DNA from: Vibrio plantisponsor | Lineage (GTDB): Bacteria > Pseudomonadota > Gammaproteobacteria > Enterobacterales > Vibrionaceae | NCBI RefSeq assembly: GCF_013041605.1 | Contig: NZ_JABEQC010000010.1 | Location: 62,001-126,000, forward strand | DNA length: 64,000 bases | Reading direction: 5' to 3' | Translations under genes and position numbers: made by a program | Shown: positions 28,031-36,865 of the stretch, one piece after another | Layout: each line of letters begins with the position of its first letter | Numbering within the stretch: the stretch's first letter is position 1 | The notes under the pieces: model-generated | Database searches by the model: none | The model's input: only the letters and a program-made list of their open reading frames with translations | What the model was told of the DNA's origin: nothing

Positions 28031-30355
28031 TTACTGAACTGTTTCGTCTAAGAAGCTCGCAGCCCAAAAGAATGGAGCATTCCAGTTAATCGTAATTTCA
28101 TTCAGTGTCCACGCACCAATATCATCTTTCCAACAAGTCTGCCCAATACACTTGCCCTTCATTGACGCCGCAACAGGGTCACTGAAGTTGATTGAATTTG
28201 GACCTCCAGACATAACACCAGGAGCGACTATCGGCGAATTGCTGTCCGCGGAATGTGCCCAAAAACGGTGATGTGGATTGGTAAGTGGACGGCTACCGTA
28301 GCCTGAAACATAAGATTGGTCCAAAGCGTTACGTCCTAAGATGTAGTCCATTGCATTGATGATGCCATCTACGTACTTTTGATCTTTGGTGAAATCATAA
28401 GCAACTCCCATGAAGATACTGCGATTCATTAAGTTTGAATTTGAACCCCATGGGTACTCTTTTGTGCTGTAAGGAATTTGATAGCCTTCACTCTCAATAG
28501 ACTGGTAGTAAGCATCCGCAGTTTTGATGATATTAGCGCGTGCTTTTTCTATCTCTTTTTCCGGTAAGTTATTTGGAACAATCGCAAGAGACAAAGTCCC
28601 TGCAGCGCTCACTCCTTGCCAGTAGAGATCTCCGGTCGCTTCAATATCTCCTTTCGGAGCTACGAGATAATAAGGTGATGATTGAACTGCCTTTTTGTAT
28701 TCTTCTTTTCCTGTTGTGATAAATAATTCTGCTGCTGCCCAGTAAAACTCATCGTCTAGTTGAGTATCATCATAGGGGCCGGAGCCGACAAAGTTGTCGT
28801 AGGCATACACATTTTTATGCTGATTGGCTGCTTTCCATGCTTTTTCTGCTGAACTTAAGCAGCGCTTGGCGTAGCTTGCATCCAGCTCTTTCCAAACTCG
28901 AGCACATTGAGCGGCAGTTGCAGCCAAATTAAGTGTAGCGGCTGTTGTTGGATAGCTCAGGAAGCGCTCGCGTGGATCTTTGTGAGGAGGTAACGGCATT
29001 CCCGTCCAAGCATCATCTGCGACCTTATGAAAAGCCATACCACTGGCATCAATTTCCGTTAGTTTCAAATGATCCAGTTGGTTGGATTGATCGCCAACAG
29101 GAACCGAAACTTTTCTGTTTTCAGGCGCTTGCATTGACATCATGAAGTCCATCATCCAGCGAGATTCATCGAGAAGATCGTTGAAGTTGTTTTTGTTTTC
29201 CGGAAGTTTGGCTTTTCCATCAGCAAAAGCGTTAGCACGGGCGGCCAGTTTTTCTCTTTCGTAGTAATTGGTCAGTGTCCACAATGAAATACCACCGTTT
29301 ACTACGTACTTCCCATGATCGCCCGCATCATACCAGCCTCCAGTGACATCTAATGATAGGTCACAACCTGGCCACTGATTGCCCTTTGCATCGGTTTTAT
29401 TAAAGCAAGTAACGACTTCTGGCTTGTGTCCAGCTGGTCGAGCGAGATCGGCTCTTTGAACAAATTCAGGAAGAATATCAATACCGCTTCGTTGCTGATA
29501 GAAGAAAGAGAGCGCGTCATACTTCATAGTGCTATAGATGGCATTATCAATGGCAAATGGATGGCTTTTGTGTCCGTCAACTTCCAAGATCGCTTTCTTT
29601 GTCGGAGTTTGCACGCTGCTGAAATCGATTAATTGAACATGTTCACCAGAGGCTTTATTTAAGCCAAATGGAATCGTCTGACCTTTAGCTATTAGCTTCT
29701 TGTCAGCGTCTAACAGCTTCCAATCCATAGGTGATGTTTCTTTAGTAACAATCGTTGCGTGTTTAGGGCCACGGACAAAGTAGCCGACTTGGTTCACTCT
29801 AACGCTAGCAAGGTCGCTTTCTTTAACATATTGAGGTCCGGTTAATGATACATTTTTGACGCAAACTGTTGTTGGCGTTTCTGTTCCCATTTGAAATTGA
29901 AACTGCACACTATCGTCATCACCAGATGGCTTGAATGAAAACTCAAACGGTTTCAGCTCTTGATTGAGATAAATATCCTTAACAAAATGATTGGTGTATG
30001 GCGCGCCATTATGTTGAACGAGCGCTTTGACGTTTATTGACTGCTTCGCTAACGCACTAAATTTTAGATGGTAGTCTTCGCCCTTTTTCAAGGCCAGTCC
30101 CGATTGTCCAAGGATAACATCCCAAGGGTTACTTCCCCTTTTGGTAAACGTTATACAGCCCATTTCGTCGGTAGCCAGTAAATCAGCTCCGGCTGCCCAC
30201 CAACCGTCTGTACCCTGTGAAAAGTTGCCATTAGTGATGAGCTCTTCTTGACCCATGCTGACATTATTTGCCGTAGTTTTCTCAACAGCACAGCCACTAA
30301 GTCCAATAAAACTACAACTAACAATAGCAACGACACTTAGCCGTTTTTTATTCAT
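28031..30355 (-). CDS. GH9 family cellulase-type lipoprotein
   Basis: 774 residues. The N-terminus is a lipoprotein signal with lipobox LSGC (Cys22), then a CBM4/9-like carbohydrate-binding module (about 36-165, ITNGNFSQGTDGWW ... TVCVKNVSLTG), an Ig-like CelD N-terminal domain (about 172-260, VRVNQVGYFVRGPKHATIV) and a GH9 catalytic domain. Catalytic features are GGWYDAGDHGKYV (Asp343 and Asp346) and a C-terminal acid in LNEITINWN (Glu753). GH9 enzymes are inverting beta-1,4-glucanases, though some vibrio members act on glucosamine oligosaccharides, so the exact substrate is open. I start at the ATG after GAGGT rather than the longer upstream frame. It is divergent from the GH16 gene. Confidence 0.9.
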   Translation of the reverse strand: MNKKRLSVVAIVSCSFIGLSGCAVEKTTANNVSMGQEELITNGNFSQGTDGWWAAGADLLATDEMGCITFTKRGSNPWDVILGQSGLALKKGEDYHLKFSALAKQSINVKALVQHNGAPYTNHFVKDIYLNQELKPFEFSFKPSGDDDSVQFQFQMGTETPTTVCVKNVSLTGPQYVKESDLASVRVNQVGYFVRGPKHATIVTKETSPMDWKLLDADKKLIAKGQTIPFGLNKASGEHVQLIDFSSVQTPTKKAILEVDGHKSHPFAIDNAIYSTMKYDALSFFYQQRSGIDILPEFVQRADLARPAGHKPEVVTCFNKTDAKGNQWPGCDLSLDVTGGWYDAGDHGKYVVNGGISLWTLTNYYEREKLAARANAFADGKAKLPENKNNFNDLLDESRWMMDFMMSMQAPENRKVSVPVGDQSNQLDHLKLTEIDASGMAFHKVADDAWTGMPLPPHKDPRERFLSYPTTAATLNLAATAAQCARVWKELDASYAKRCLSSAEKAWKAANQHKNVYAYDNFVGSGPYDDTQLDDEFYWAAAELFITTGKEEYKKAVQSSPYYLVAPKGDIEATGDLYWQGVSAAGTLSLAIVPNNLPEKEIEKARANIIKTADAYYQSIESEGYQIPYSTKEYPWGSNSNLMNRSIFMGVAYDFTKDQKYVDGIINAMDYILGRNALDQSYVSGYGSRPLTNPHHRFWAHSADSNSPIVAPGVMSGGPNSINFSDPVAASMKGKCIGQTCWKDDIGAWTLNEITINWNAPFFWAASFLDETVQ

Positions 30356-30794
30356 TTTAACCTCGTGAAATTTTATCAATACAAATAGAAATCTTTGTTC
30401 TCGCCATGAACCCTTGTGGGGCAGAAATGTATTTTTGGTTTTTAAATTTGGATTTTTATAACACGACATGTCTATGAATATTACAAGTGGCATTTATGTG
30501 TATTTGGCAAAGGTTTTCAACGATATGTTTATTTTGTTTGCTAGTTAAATAATTTTACTAGTTCCAAGAAACTATTTCATGACAAAGAAGGAATTGTGAT
30601 AGTGCCTGTTGTTTCAAGTTTTGATAAATGACTTGTTTGCGATTTTCATAGATAGGTATAGACAATTTTTAAGGAATCATTCTAGAGTTTATTCCTGAAA
30701 GAAAAGAGGAAACAAAGATATTTTGCTGTTGTGCTTTGTTCTTGAAACTATGAAGTTATACATCGGGTATATTATCCTAGCTAAGAGATTAACC
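30356..30794. other. Divergent regulatory gap GH9 / GH16
   Basis: A 439-base AT-rich region between divergent glycanase genes, so it should contain both promoters. It includes a short inverted repeat CTAGT-N11-ACTAG at 30541-30561. I see no confident CRP or LacI-type site. Confidence 0.5.
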
Positions 30795-31493
30795 ATGAAC
30801 ACTATTCTACGAAACTGTAGTTATGCAGTGCTACTTAATATTTTGTTTGCTTCTTCCAGTTATGCTTTGAATTGGAGCGGGATGAACTGGCTTGTTTCTG
30901 ATGGTTGGAAAAATGGGGGAAGTGAGTTTGATTGTACATGGAAAGCACAAAATATTTGGCGTGAAGCTGACTTATTAATTATGCACGCAAAGTCAGAGTC
31001 TTATGGAAAGAGTTGCTCTGAAATTCGAACCGATCAATATGTCCGACGTGGTCGCTATGAAGTCGAAATGCAGGCAGGTGCTGTACCAGGAACCATAAGT
31101 TCCTTTTTTACTTATGCGGGAGAAGCTGGCACATACAGTCATTATGAAGTGGATATTGAGTTAATGGGAGGAACTAATTTACTGCACACTAACGTATGGA
31201 TTGGCGGCCAACAGTTTCCTTTAGACATTGACTTGGGGCAGTATGGTATGTCGATTTGGAGCATGGAAAAATATGCATTCACGATCGACGAGTATGGTGT
31301 GACTTGGGAAGTATTCAGCCGCTATCAAAATAGATGGGTTCAAGTTCGAAGAGCGAATCAAAAAGTTTCAGACTATATGCAAATTTTTATTAATAACTGG
31401 ATAAGCGCCAATCCTCAATTCCCACCAAGCTATTACAATGGTTATCCTGTATATGCCAAATATAAAACAGTTAGATTTATTCCGTATGAGTAA
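30795..31493 (+). CDS. GH16 family beta-glucanase, lichenase-like
   Basis: 232 residues with a secretory signal (about 1-25, ending SSSYALN). The single catalytic GH16 domain has the E-x-D-x-E signature in HYEVDIELMGG (Glu118 nucleophile, Asp120, Glu122 acid/base), preceded by GTISSFFTYAGEAGTYS, the arrangement of bacterial beta-1,3-1,4-glucanases. It should be exported and cut mixed-linkage beta-glucan, with laminarin as an alternative. I use the ATG at 30795, which has a GAGAT-type Shine-Dalgarno and gives a normal signal peptide; an upstream ATG in frame gives a poor one. Confidence 0.85.
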   Translation: MNTILRNCSYAVLLNILFASSSYALNWSGMNWLVSDGWKNGGSEFDCTWKAQNIWREADLLIMHAKSESYGKSCSEIRTDQYVRRGRYEVEMQAGAVPGTISSFFTYAGEAGTYSHYEVDIELMGGTNLLHTNVWIGGQQFPLDIDLGQYGMSIWSMEKYAFTIDEYGVTWEVFSRYQNRWVQVRRANQKVSDYMQIFINNWISANPQFPPSYYNGYPVYAKYKTVRFIPYE

Positions 31494-31630
31494 CGCCTAG
31501 CGTGAAAATATGTAACTCCAAGGTGTGTGTTTAATGTCATTTATATTTTAAATGGACGAATGCTAAATAATTTCTGTTGTTAAGACATTGAACATTATTG
31601 ATGGAACATTGCCATTCACAGGCTTCACAT

Positions 31631-31668
31631 AAGTCCTACTTCTATGGTGGTAGGGCTTAGTTATTTTT
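31631..31668 (+). terminator. Probable terminator after GH16 gene
   Basis: AAGTCCTAC pairs with GTAGGGCTT (one G-T pair) and is followed by a T-rich tail ending TTATTTTT. Confidence 0.7.
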
Positions 31669-31720
31669 AGAGTATTGAAGTGATGCATAATGAACGTGAT
31701 TTTTAGGGGAACGCTTTTTT

Positions 31721-32887
31721 ATGAGTTATAGAATAAAAATAATGAGTATCGCGGCTTTTAGTCTCTTCGCCGTTGCGGGATGCGGCTCAGATATAAATAA
31801 TTTCAAGCTAAGTGATCAATCTGTTGTGTTAGAAAAAAGCTATTACACAGATATGTATCACTGGAATGAAAGCAAAGGGCTGAGCAGCACGCTACTTGGA
31901 CGGGGGATTAATATGGGGAATTATCTGGAATCTCCCACTTACGAAGGAGAATGGAATAGCAACCTGACCATTAAGGCGAGTGATTTTAGAAATATCAGTC
32001 AATCAGGTTTTTCAAGTGTAAGGATTCCCATCCGTTGGAGCGCACATACGCTGCCTAGTGATCCCAATACTATCGATGATGCTTTCATGTCACGGGTTCA
32101 AGAGGTGGTTGATCAAGCAATCCAAGAAAACTTAAAAGTAATTATTAATACCCATCATTTTAATGAACTATTTTATGACGATAGAGATTATAGCTATCAG
32201 CGTTCACGGCTATTAAATTTCTGGCAGCAAATATCTAACCGTTTCCCTATCAGTCAATACGGAGAGGATCAGCTGATTTTTGAGTTTCTAAATGAACCTC
32301 ATGAAGACGTTGGTGTGAGAGAATGGAATAGCCTAGTTGTAGAGTTAACCAATCTTGTTTGGAACAAGAATGCTAAAACTCAAAACAACGCTCTTGGGCA
32401 ACGTAAGGTCATGATTGGAACCGCGGATTGGGGCGGAGTGGCGAAACTGCCATATCTTCGACTTCCGAGGGCGGCGAATCCCAAAAATACAATCATCACT
32501 GTACATTTCTACGAACCGTTTAAATTTACTCATCAGGGGGCTTCATGGGTTGAAGGCGCCGATGCATGGGTCGGTACTCGTTGGTTGGCGACACAACCCC
32601 AACGTAAAGTGCTGCTCGATTACCTAAATGTTGTAGATAAATGGAACGCGGCGCCAAATCGTGGCTTTGAGATAAATATTGGTGAGTTTGGGGTATACAG
32701 CCAATATGCTCCGCCAGAGGATCAGCAAGCTTGGACTGCCTTCATTACAAGGGAAGCAGAAAAGAGAGGGTATAGCTGGAATTATTGGGAGTATAGCTCC
32801 GGTTTTGGTGCTTATGATCCACATTTCAAGCAGTGGCGAAAAGCACTACTTGGTGGATTAATACCAGAAGACGTGGATAGTCTTTAA
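31721..32887 (+). CDS. GH5 family endoglucanase lipoprotein
   Basis: 388 residues. The lipoprotein signal peptide has lipobox AVAGC (Cys21). The (beta/alpha)8 GH5 domain shows LGRGINMGNYLE, RIPIRWSAHT, INTHHFNELF, the acid/base FEFLNEPHE (Glu192), VHFYEPFKFTHQG, and the nucleophile NIGEFGVYS (Glu322). GH5 enzymes of this type are retaining endo-beta-1,4-glucanases, acting on cellulose, lichenan or related glucans. The predicted location is the outer membrane, exposed inwards or outwards. With the GH9 and GH16 genes it forms a beta-glucan-degrading cluster. An AGGGGA Shine-Dalgarno precedes the ATG. Confidence 0.9.
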   Translation: MSYRIKIMSIAAFSLFAVAGCGSDINNFKLSDQSVVLEKSYYTDMYHWNESKGLSSTLLGRGINMGNYLESPTYEGEWNSNLTIKASDFRNISQSGFSSVRIPIRWSAHTLPSDPNTIDDAFMSRVQEVVDQAIQENLKVIINTHHFNELFYDDRDYSYQRSRLLNFWQQISNRFPISQYGEDQLIFEFLNEPHEDVGVREWNSLVVELTNLVWNKNAKTQNNALGQRKVMIGTADWGGVAKLPYLRLPRAANPKNTIITVHFYEPFKFTHQGASWVEGADAWVGTRWLATQPQRKVLLDYLNVVDKWNAAPNRGFEINIGEFGVYSQYAPPEDQQAWTAFITREAEKRGYSWNYWEYSSGFGAYDPHFKQWRKALLGGLIPEDVDSL

Positions 32888-33156
32888 GTTGCTATCTGTA
32901 TTGTCCAGAATGTTATTTATTTTGCGAAAGAGTTTACCAAGCTTATTTAGGAGGTTTTAATACACATATAACCGTTGTCTAAATACTGATTGGGGATTTT
33001 GGAGCGCTTTAAAACTTCGAAAATTGAATCCTTGTCGATTCTGTAACTAATAGAAATAATTACGCTGTGCATTACGTCTCGATAACATAATGTAATACCC
33101 GATAGACTGCTATTTAATATTCAGAGTGTTAACACAAGTTATATAAGTAAACAGCG
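32888..33156. other. Intergenic region GH5 / uhpA-like
   Basis: A 269-base AT-rich region that should carry the promoter of the two-component genes. No clear terminator for the GH5 gene and no repeat that I can support. Confidence 0.5.
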
Positions 33157-33783
33157 ATGATAAAAATAGCTTTGATTGATGATCATACTATCGTACGTTC
33201 CGGATTTGCTCAGTTACTGAACCTAGAGCAAGATATTGTTGTAGCTAGTGAATTTGACAGTGCTAAGGATGCATTCCATACATTAACTCAGACTCCTGTG
33301 GATGTGGCTGTTATCGATATATCCATGCCTGACGAAAATGGTTTGAGTCTTTTGGAAAGACTTCGTCGGAGTGATCCTGCGTTTAAAGCTATAATTTTAA
33401 GCATCTACGATTCTGCATCTTTCGTAAAGAAAGCGCTTGATGCTGGAGCGCAAGGCTATTTGTCAAAGCGCTGCGGACCTAGTGAACTAGCAAGCGCAAT
33501 CCGCACTGTTGCATCAGGTAAGCGTTATTTGTGCGCTGATGCACTGATTAATCTCAGTAATCCAGATATCAACAATGTTTTGGTAGAGCTAACAAAACGT
33601 GAGCTAGAAGTATTCGACCAATTGATTAAGGGAAAAGAAGTCAAAGAAATTGCACAGTCACTCTTTCTTAGCCACAAAACGGTTCATGTTCACCGAGCTA
33701 ATATCCTTAGCAAATTAAACCTAACTAACAACGTTGACTTAATCCGTTTCGCCATTCATCACCATTTGCTTGCAGAAGGCTGA
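33157..33783 (+). CDS. uhpA: UhpA-like response regulator (NarL/FixJ family)
   Basis: 208 residues. The N-terminal receiver domain has DDH near residues 8-10, the phospho-acceptor Asp54 in VAVIDISMPDENG, and the conserved Lys in LSKRCGPSELA. The C-terminal LuxR-type helix-turn-helix (about 142-205) reads LTKRELEVFDQLIKGKEVKEIAQSLFLSHKTVHVHRANI. The gene is two bases from uhpB and followed by uhpC, the arrangement of the uhpABC hexose-phosphate control system, in which UhpA activates transcription of the transporter gene. The likely target here is afuABC. Confidence 0.87.
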   Translation: MIKIALIDDHTIVRSGFAQLLNLEQDIVVASEFDSAKDAFHTLTQTPVDVAVIDISMPDENGLSLLERLRRSDPAFKAIILSIYDSASFVKKALDAGAQGYLSKRCGPSELASAIRTVASGKRYLCADALINLSNPDINNVLVELTKRELEVFDQLIKGKEVKEIAQSLFLSHKTVHVHRANILSKLNLTNNVDLIRFAIHHHLLAEG

Positions 33784-33785
33784 GT

Positions 33786-35348
33786 ATGTCTGGAGTAGTG
33801 TTCAACTTATTATTCAGCTTTTTACTCTACAGTATCACTCAGTTTAGTTTATGGAATATTAGTCAGTATTTAAGTCAAGCTCCGTTACACGCATATTTGT
33901 TGTTTCCAACAGGACTTAGATTAGCAGCTTATCTCTTGGTGAAGCCTAATTACATCTGGGTGTTACTGGTCAGTGATTTACTGCTCGCAGGGGCTATATG
34001 GGCGTACTTGCCAACAGAGGCGGACTCGGTATTGTTGTTGATGCCGCTTGTTGCTTGGGTCACAGTAACTTTTGCTCGCCAACGTTGGCAACACATCTCT
34101 CTTTACTGGCAAAAGTTGTTGTTGATCGTTGCGTTGGTTGTCGCGCACAGCGCAGCCACAGGGCTAACGTTTGTACTGCTGGGTAAACCTCTTCGCATCA
34201 ACGCCGATACGATTACCGCAGTTACAGTCGCATCCCTAACTGGCGGCCTTGTATTAACACCGTTTTTGTATCTGGTGGCAGATTATCTACGTCACCAAAC
34301 TTGGTCACCATTGACACCGCAGCTCATACATCAGGATGTGAAATTACAGCCAAAGATGTTGGTTTGGAGCCTATTTTTCTTTTCATCGGGATTGCTAGCG
34401 GAGCTTACTCTGCTTGACCAAATGAAGCCATTTGCTCTGTTGATCATCATGTTACCGACAATCTTTCTTGCTTATCGTTATGGATGGCAAGGTGGAGTGT
34501 TGGCGAGCAGCTTAAACAGTATATTGCTTGCCACAGCAAGACAGCTCAGTGGCTCATTTGAATCCGATCAAGAGCTGTTGATCTTCATGTCCAGTCAGGC
34601 CTTGATTGGTCTAGGCTTAGGTATTGCTATCAGTCGTCAACATCAATTATCTATGTTGCTCCAGAAAGTTAACCAAAGACTGGCTAGGGAGCTGGCGGTA
34701 AAGCAAAACCTTGCACGTCAGTTAGTTTCCGTCGAGGAACAAATTCGTAAATCAGTGGCTAGAGAGTTACACGATGAAATCGGCCAAAACATCACAGCCA
34801 TCCAGATCCAATCCATGTTGGCTCAACGCCTAGCTGAAGATGAACAAGCCAGAAGTGCAGCGACGAGCATTCAATCTTTGGCCATGAGAGTGCATCACTC
34901 AACCAGACAATTGTTGAAGCAACTGCGGCCACATATTCTTGATGAACTGGGTTTAGAACACGCAATTCGCCAATTGATTCAGGAAATGCGTTTCACTGAA
35001 CAGGGTATTCAAGTTGGTCTAAATATTGGTGTTGACCCACAAAAGCTAGATGACACCACCAGTGTGACACTGTTTCGTATTGTTCAAGAACTTCTAAACA
35101 ACGTTTCCAAACACGCCAAGGCTCGTAATGTAAACATCAGCTTGTTCCCGGGCAGTGACATGGTTCTGGAAGTAAAAGATGATGGTATAGGCCTTCCTGA
35201 AGACTGGCGCATCCGTGGGCAAGGAATTAAAGGGTTGACTGAACGAGTATCCGCACTTGGAGGTAGTCTTAAACTAACCACTTCATCTAATCCTGGTGGC
35301 ACTCGTATTATTGTTAACCTACCCACAAAATCGTTACCAACAGATTAG
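33786..35348 (+). CDS. uhpB: UhpB-like membrane sensor histidine kinase
   Basis: 520 residues. The N-terminal half (about 1-285) is a MASE1-type array of about eight transmembrane helices. The cytoplasmic part has a HisKA_3 domain with the phosphorylated His329 in RKSVARELHDEIGQNITAIQ and a HATPase domain with N box NNVSKHAKARN, G boxes DDGIGLP and GQGIKGLTERV. In the Uhp system the kinase is controlled by the membrane receptor UhpC. The start follows the uhpA stop by two bases, indicating translational coupling. Confidence 0.87.
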   Translation: MSGVVFNLLFSFLLYSITQFSLWNISQYLSQAPLHAYLLFPTGLRLAAYLLVKPNYIWVLLVSDLLLAGAIWAYLPTEADSVLLLMPLVAWVTVTFARQRWQHISLYWQKLLLIVALVVAHSAATGLTFVLLGKPLRINADTITAVTVASLTGGLVLTPFLYLVADYLRHQTWSPLTPQLIHQDVKLQPKMLVWSLFFFSSGLLAELTLLDQMKPFALLIIMLPTIFLAYRYGWQGGVLASSLNSILLATARQLSGSFESDQELLIFMSSQALIGLGLGIAISRQHQLSMLLQKVNQRLARELAVKQNLARQLVSVEEQIRKSVARELHDEIGQNITAIQIQSMLAQRLAEDEQARSAATSIQSLAMRVHHSTRQLLKQLRPHILDELGLEHAIRQLIQEMRFTEQGIQVGLNIGVDPQKLDDTTSVTLFRIVQELLNNVSKHAKARNVNISLFPGSDMVLEVKDDGIGLPEDWRIRGQGIKGLTERVSALGGSLKLTTSSNPGGTRIIVNLPTKSLPTD

Positions 35349-35439
35349 AAACTAGGAATATTTCCTAGATGAATACAAATCCTTCTCATGTTTTTCCCTC
35401 TTCTTCTCTTTAGGATCAGATTAACAAGGACAAACAAGC

Positions 35440-36762
35440 ATGAACATTGTGCCGACACAAACCAATAGCACAAACATGGACACCGATCAGGCTTATCGTT
35501 ATTGGCGCATTCAGTTGATGGTATCCATGTATGTCGGATACGCGGTTTTTTACTTTACTCGTAAAAGTTACAACTTTGCACTGCCAGGGATGTTGATTGA
35601 CTTAGGGATGGATTATTCCGACTTTGGTCTATTAGGTACCATGTTCTATTTAACCTATGGTGTTTCTAAGTTTGTTTCTGGCTTGATGATAGACCGTTCC
35701 AGATCTCGATATTTTATGGGATTGGGTTTGATAGCTACTGGTATTGTAAATATTGCTTTTGGTTTCAGCTCTTCGTTACTTGCGTTTACCTTGCTATGGA
35801 CGATAAACGCGTTTTTTCAGGGGTGGGGGTGGCCAGCATGCGCCAAAATACTAACCAGTTGGTATTCACGAAGTGAGCGAGGATTTTGGTGGTCGATTTG
35901 GAATACCTGCCACAACCTTAGCGGAGCTTTGATCCCTATCACGATTGGTTTTATTAGTTTGAATTTTGGCTGGCGCTATGGGTTTATCGTGCCTGGTTGT
36001 GGTGCTGTATTAGTTGGTATTTGGCTATGTTATCGCATACAGGAAAAACCCACTCATATCGGATTACCTTCCGTTGGCCAATGGCGCAATGATTCGCTTG
36101 AGTTGGAACATGAAAAGGAAGGGCAAGGGCTGTCCTTCAATGTAGCAGTTTATCGCTATGTGCTGACAAACCGTTACATATGGTTGCTGTGCGGGTCATA
36201 TCTGCTGGTATATGTCGTGAGAATTGCAATTAACGACTGGGGTGCTTTGTACCTAGTGGAGCGACATTCCTATGACGTCTTGAGTGCAAATAGCGCGGTT
36301 TCCATGTTTGAAGTAGGTGGTTTTTTGGGCTCGTTATTTGGTGGTTGGGGTTCGGACCGATATTTCCATGGTAATCGTGCCCCGATGAACTTGATTTTCG
36401 CCTTGGGTATTTTTGCTTCAGTTGCTGCACTGTGGTTAACCCCAGTGCAGCATATAGGATTTCTAGCTGGATGTTTTTTCTGTATCGGTTTCTTTGTATT
36501 TGGCCCACAGATGATGATCGGTATGGCCGCCGCCGAATGCGCTAGGAAAGACCTAGCTGGTACGGCTACCGGATTTATAGGCTTATTCAGTTATTTCGGT
36601 GCGGCGCTTGCGAGTTATCCAATGTCTCTCGCTATTGAGCATTGGGGGTGGGAAGGATTTTTCTGTTTGATTACCGCGGCGGCAGCTGTGATTAGTTTAC
36701 AACTGCTTCCTTTTATAAAGGCTCAGCAACCGAGTTCGGACGATGAGCTACCAATATCATGA
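35440..36762 (+). CDS. uhpC: UhpC-like hexose-phosphate receptor (MFS family)
   Basis: 440 residues, twelve transmembrane segments, of the organophosphate:phosphate antiporter branch of the major facilitator superfamily. Long stretches align with E. coli UhpC as I recall it: YALFYFTRKS-like YAVFYFTRKS, FYLTYGVSKFVSG, INAFFQGWGWPACAKILTSWYSR and FFVFGPQMMIGMAAAEC. UhpC binds external glucose-6-phosphate and signals through UhpB; it can transport weakly. No uhpT-like second antiporter is next to it. It follows uhpB by 91 bases containing a small CTAGGAA/TTTCCTAG hairpin and an AAGGA ribosome-binding site. Confidence 0.88.
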   Translation: MNIVPTQTNSTNMDTDQAYRYWRIQLMVSMYVGYAVFYFTRKSYNFALPGMLIDLGMDYSDFGLLGTMFYLTYGVSKFVSGLMIDRSRSRYFMGLGLIATGIVNIAFGFSSSLLAFTLLWTINAFFQGWGWPACAKILTSWYSRSERGFWWSIWNTCHNLSGALIPITIGFISLNFGWRYGFIVPGCGAVLVGIWLCYRIQEKPTHIGLPSVGQWRNDSLELEHEKEGQGLSFNVAVYRYVLTNRYIWLLCGSYLLVYVVRIAINDWGALYLVERHSYDVLSANSAVSMFEVGGFLGSLFGGWGSDRYFHGNRAPMNLIFALGIFASVAALWLTPVQHIGFLAGCFFCIGFFVFGPQMMIGMAAAECARKDLAGTATGFIGLFSYFGAALASYPMSLAIEHWGWEGFFCLITAAAAVISLQLLPFIKAQQPSSDDELPIS

Positions 36763-36804
36763 AAGCTTTACTATCTAACAACGTGACAATGCTTCTAATG
36801 GTGA

Positions 36805-36843
36805 CCTGATTGGCTTCTTGCCTGATCAGGAATTCAGGCAGGC
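36805..36843 (+). promoter_or_regulatory. Clustered CCTGA/TCAGG motifs before afuA, candidate UhpA sites
   Basis: CCTGAT occurs at 36805-36810, CCTGATCAGG at 36821-36830 and TCAGGCAGG at 36834-36842. GCCTGA and TCAGGC form an inverted pair across 8 bases. CCTG-type elements are, as I recall, part of UhpA-binding sequences at E. coli uhpT. The cluster ends 23 bases before the afuA start, so it may instead be in the leader. Confidence 0.45.
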
Positions 36844-36865
36844 ATTAACAAAGAGGGAAAAACCA

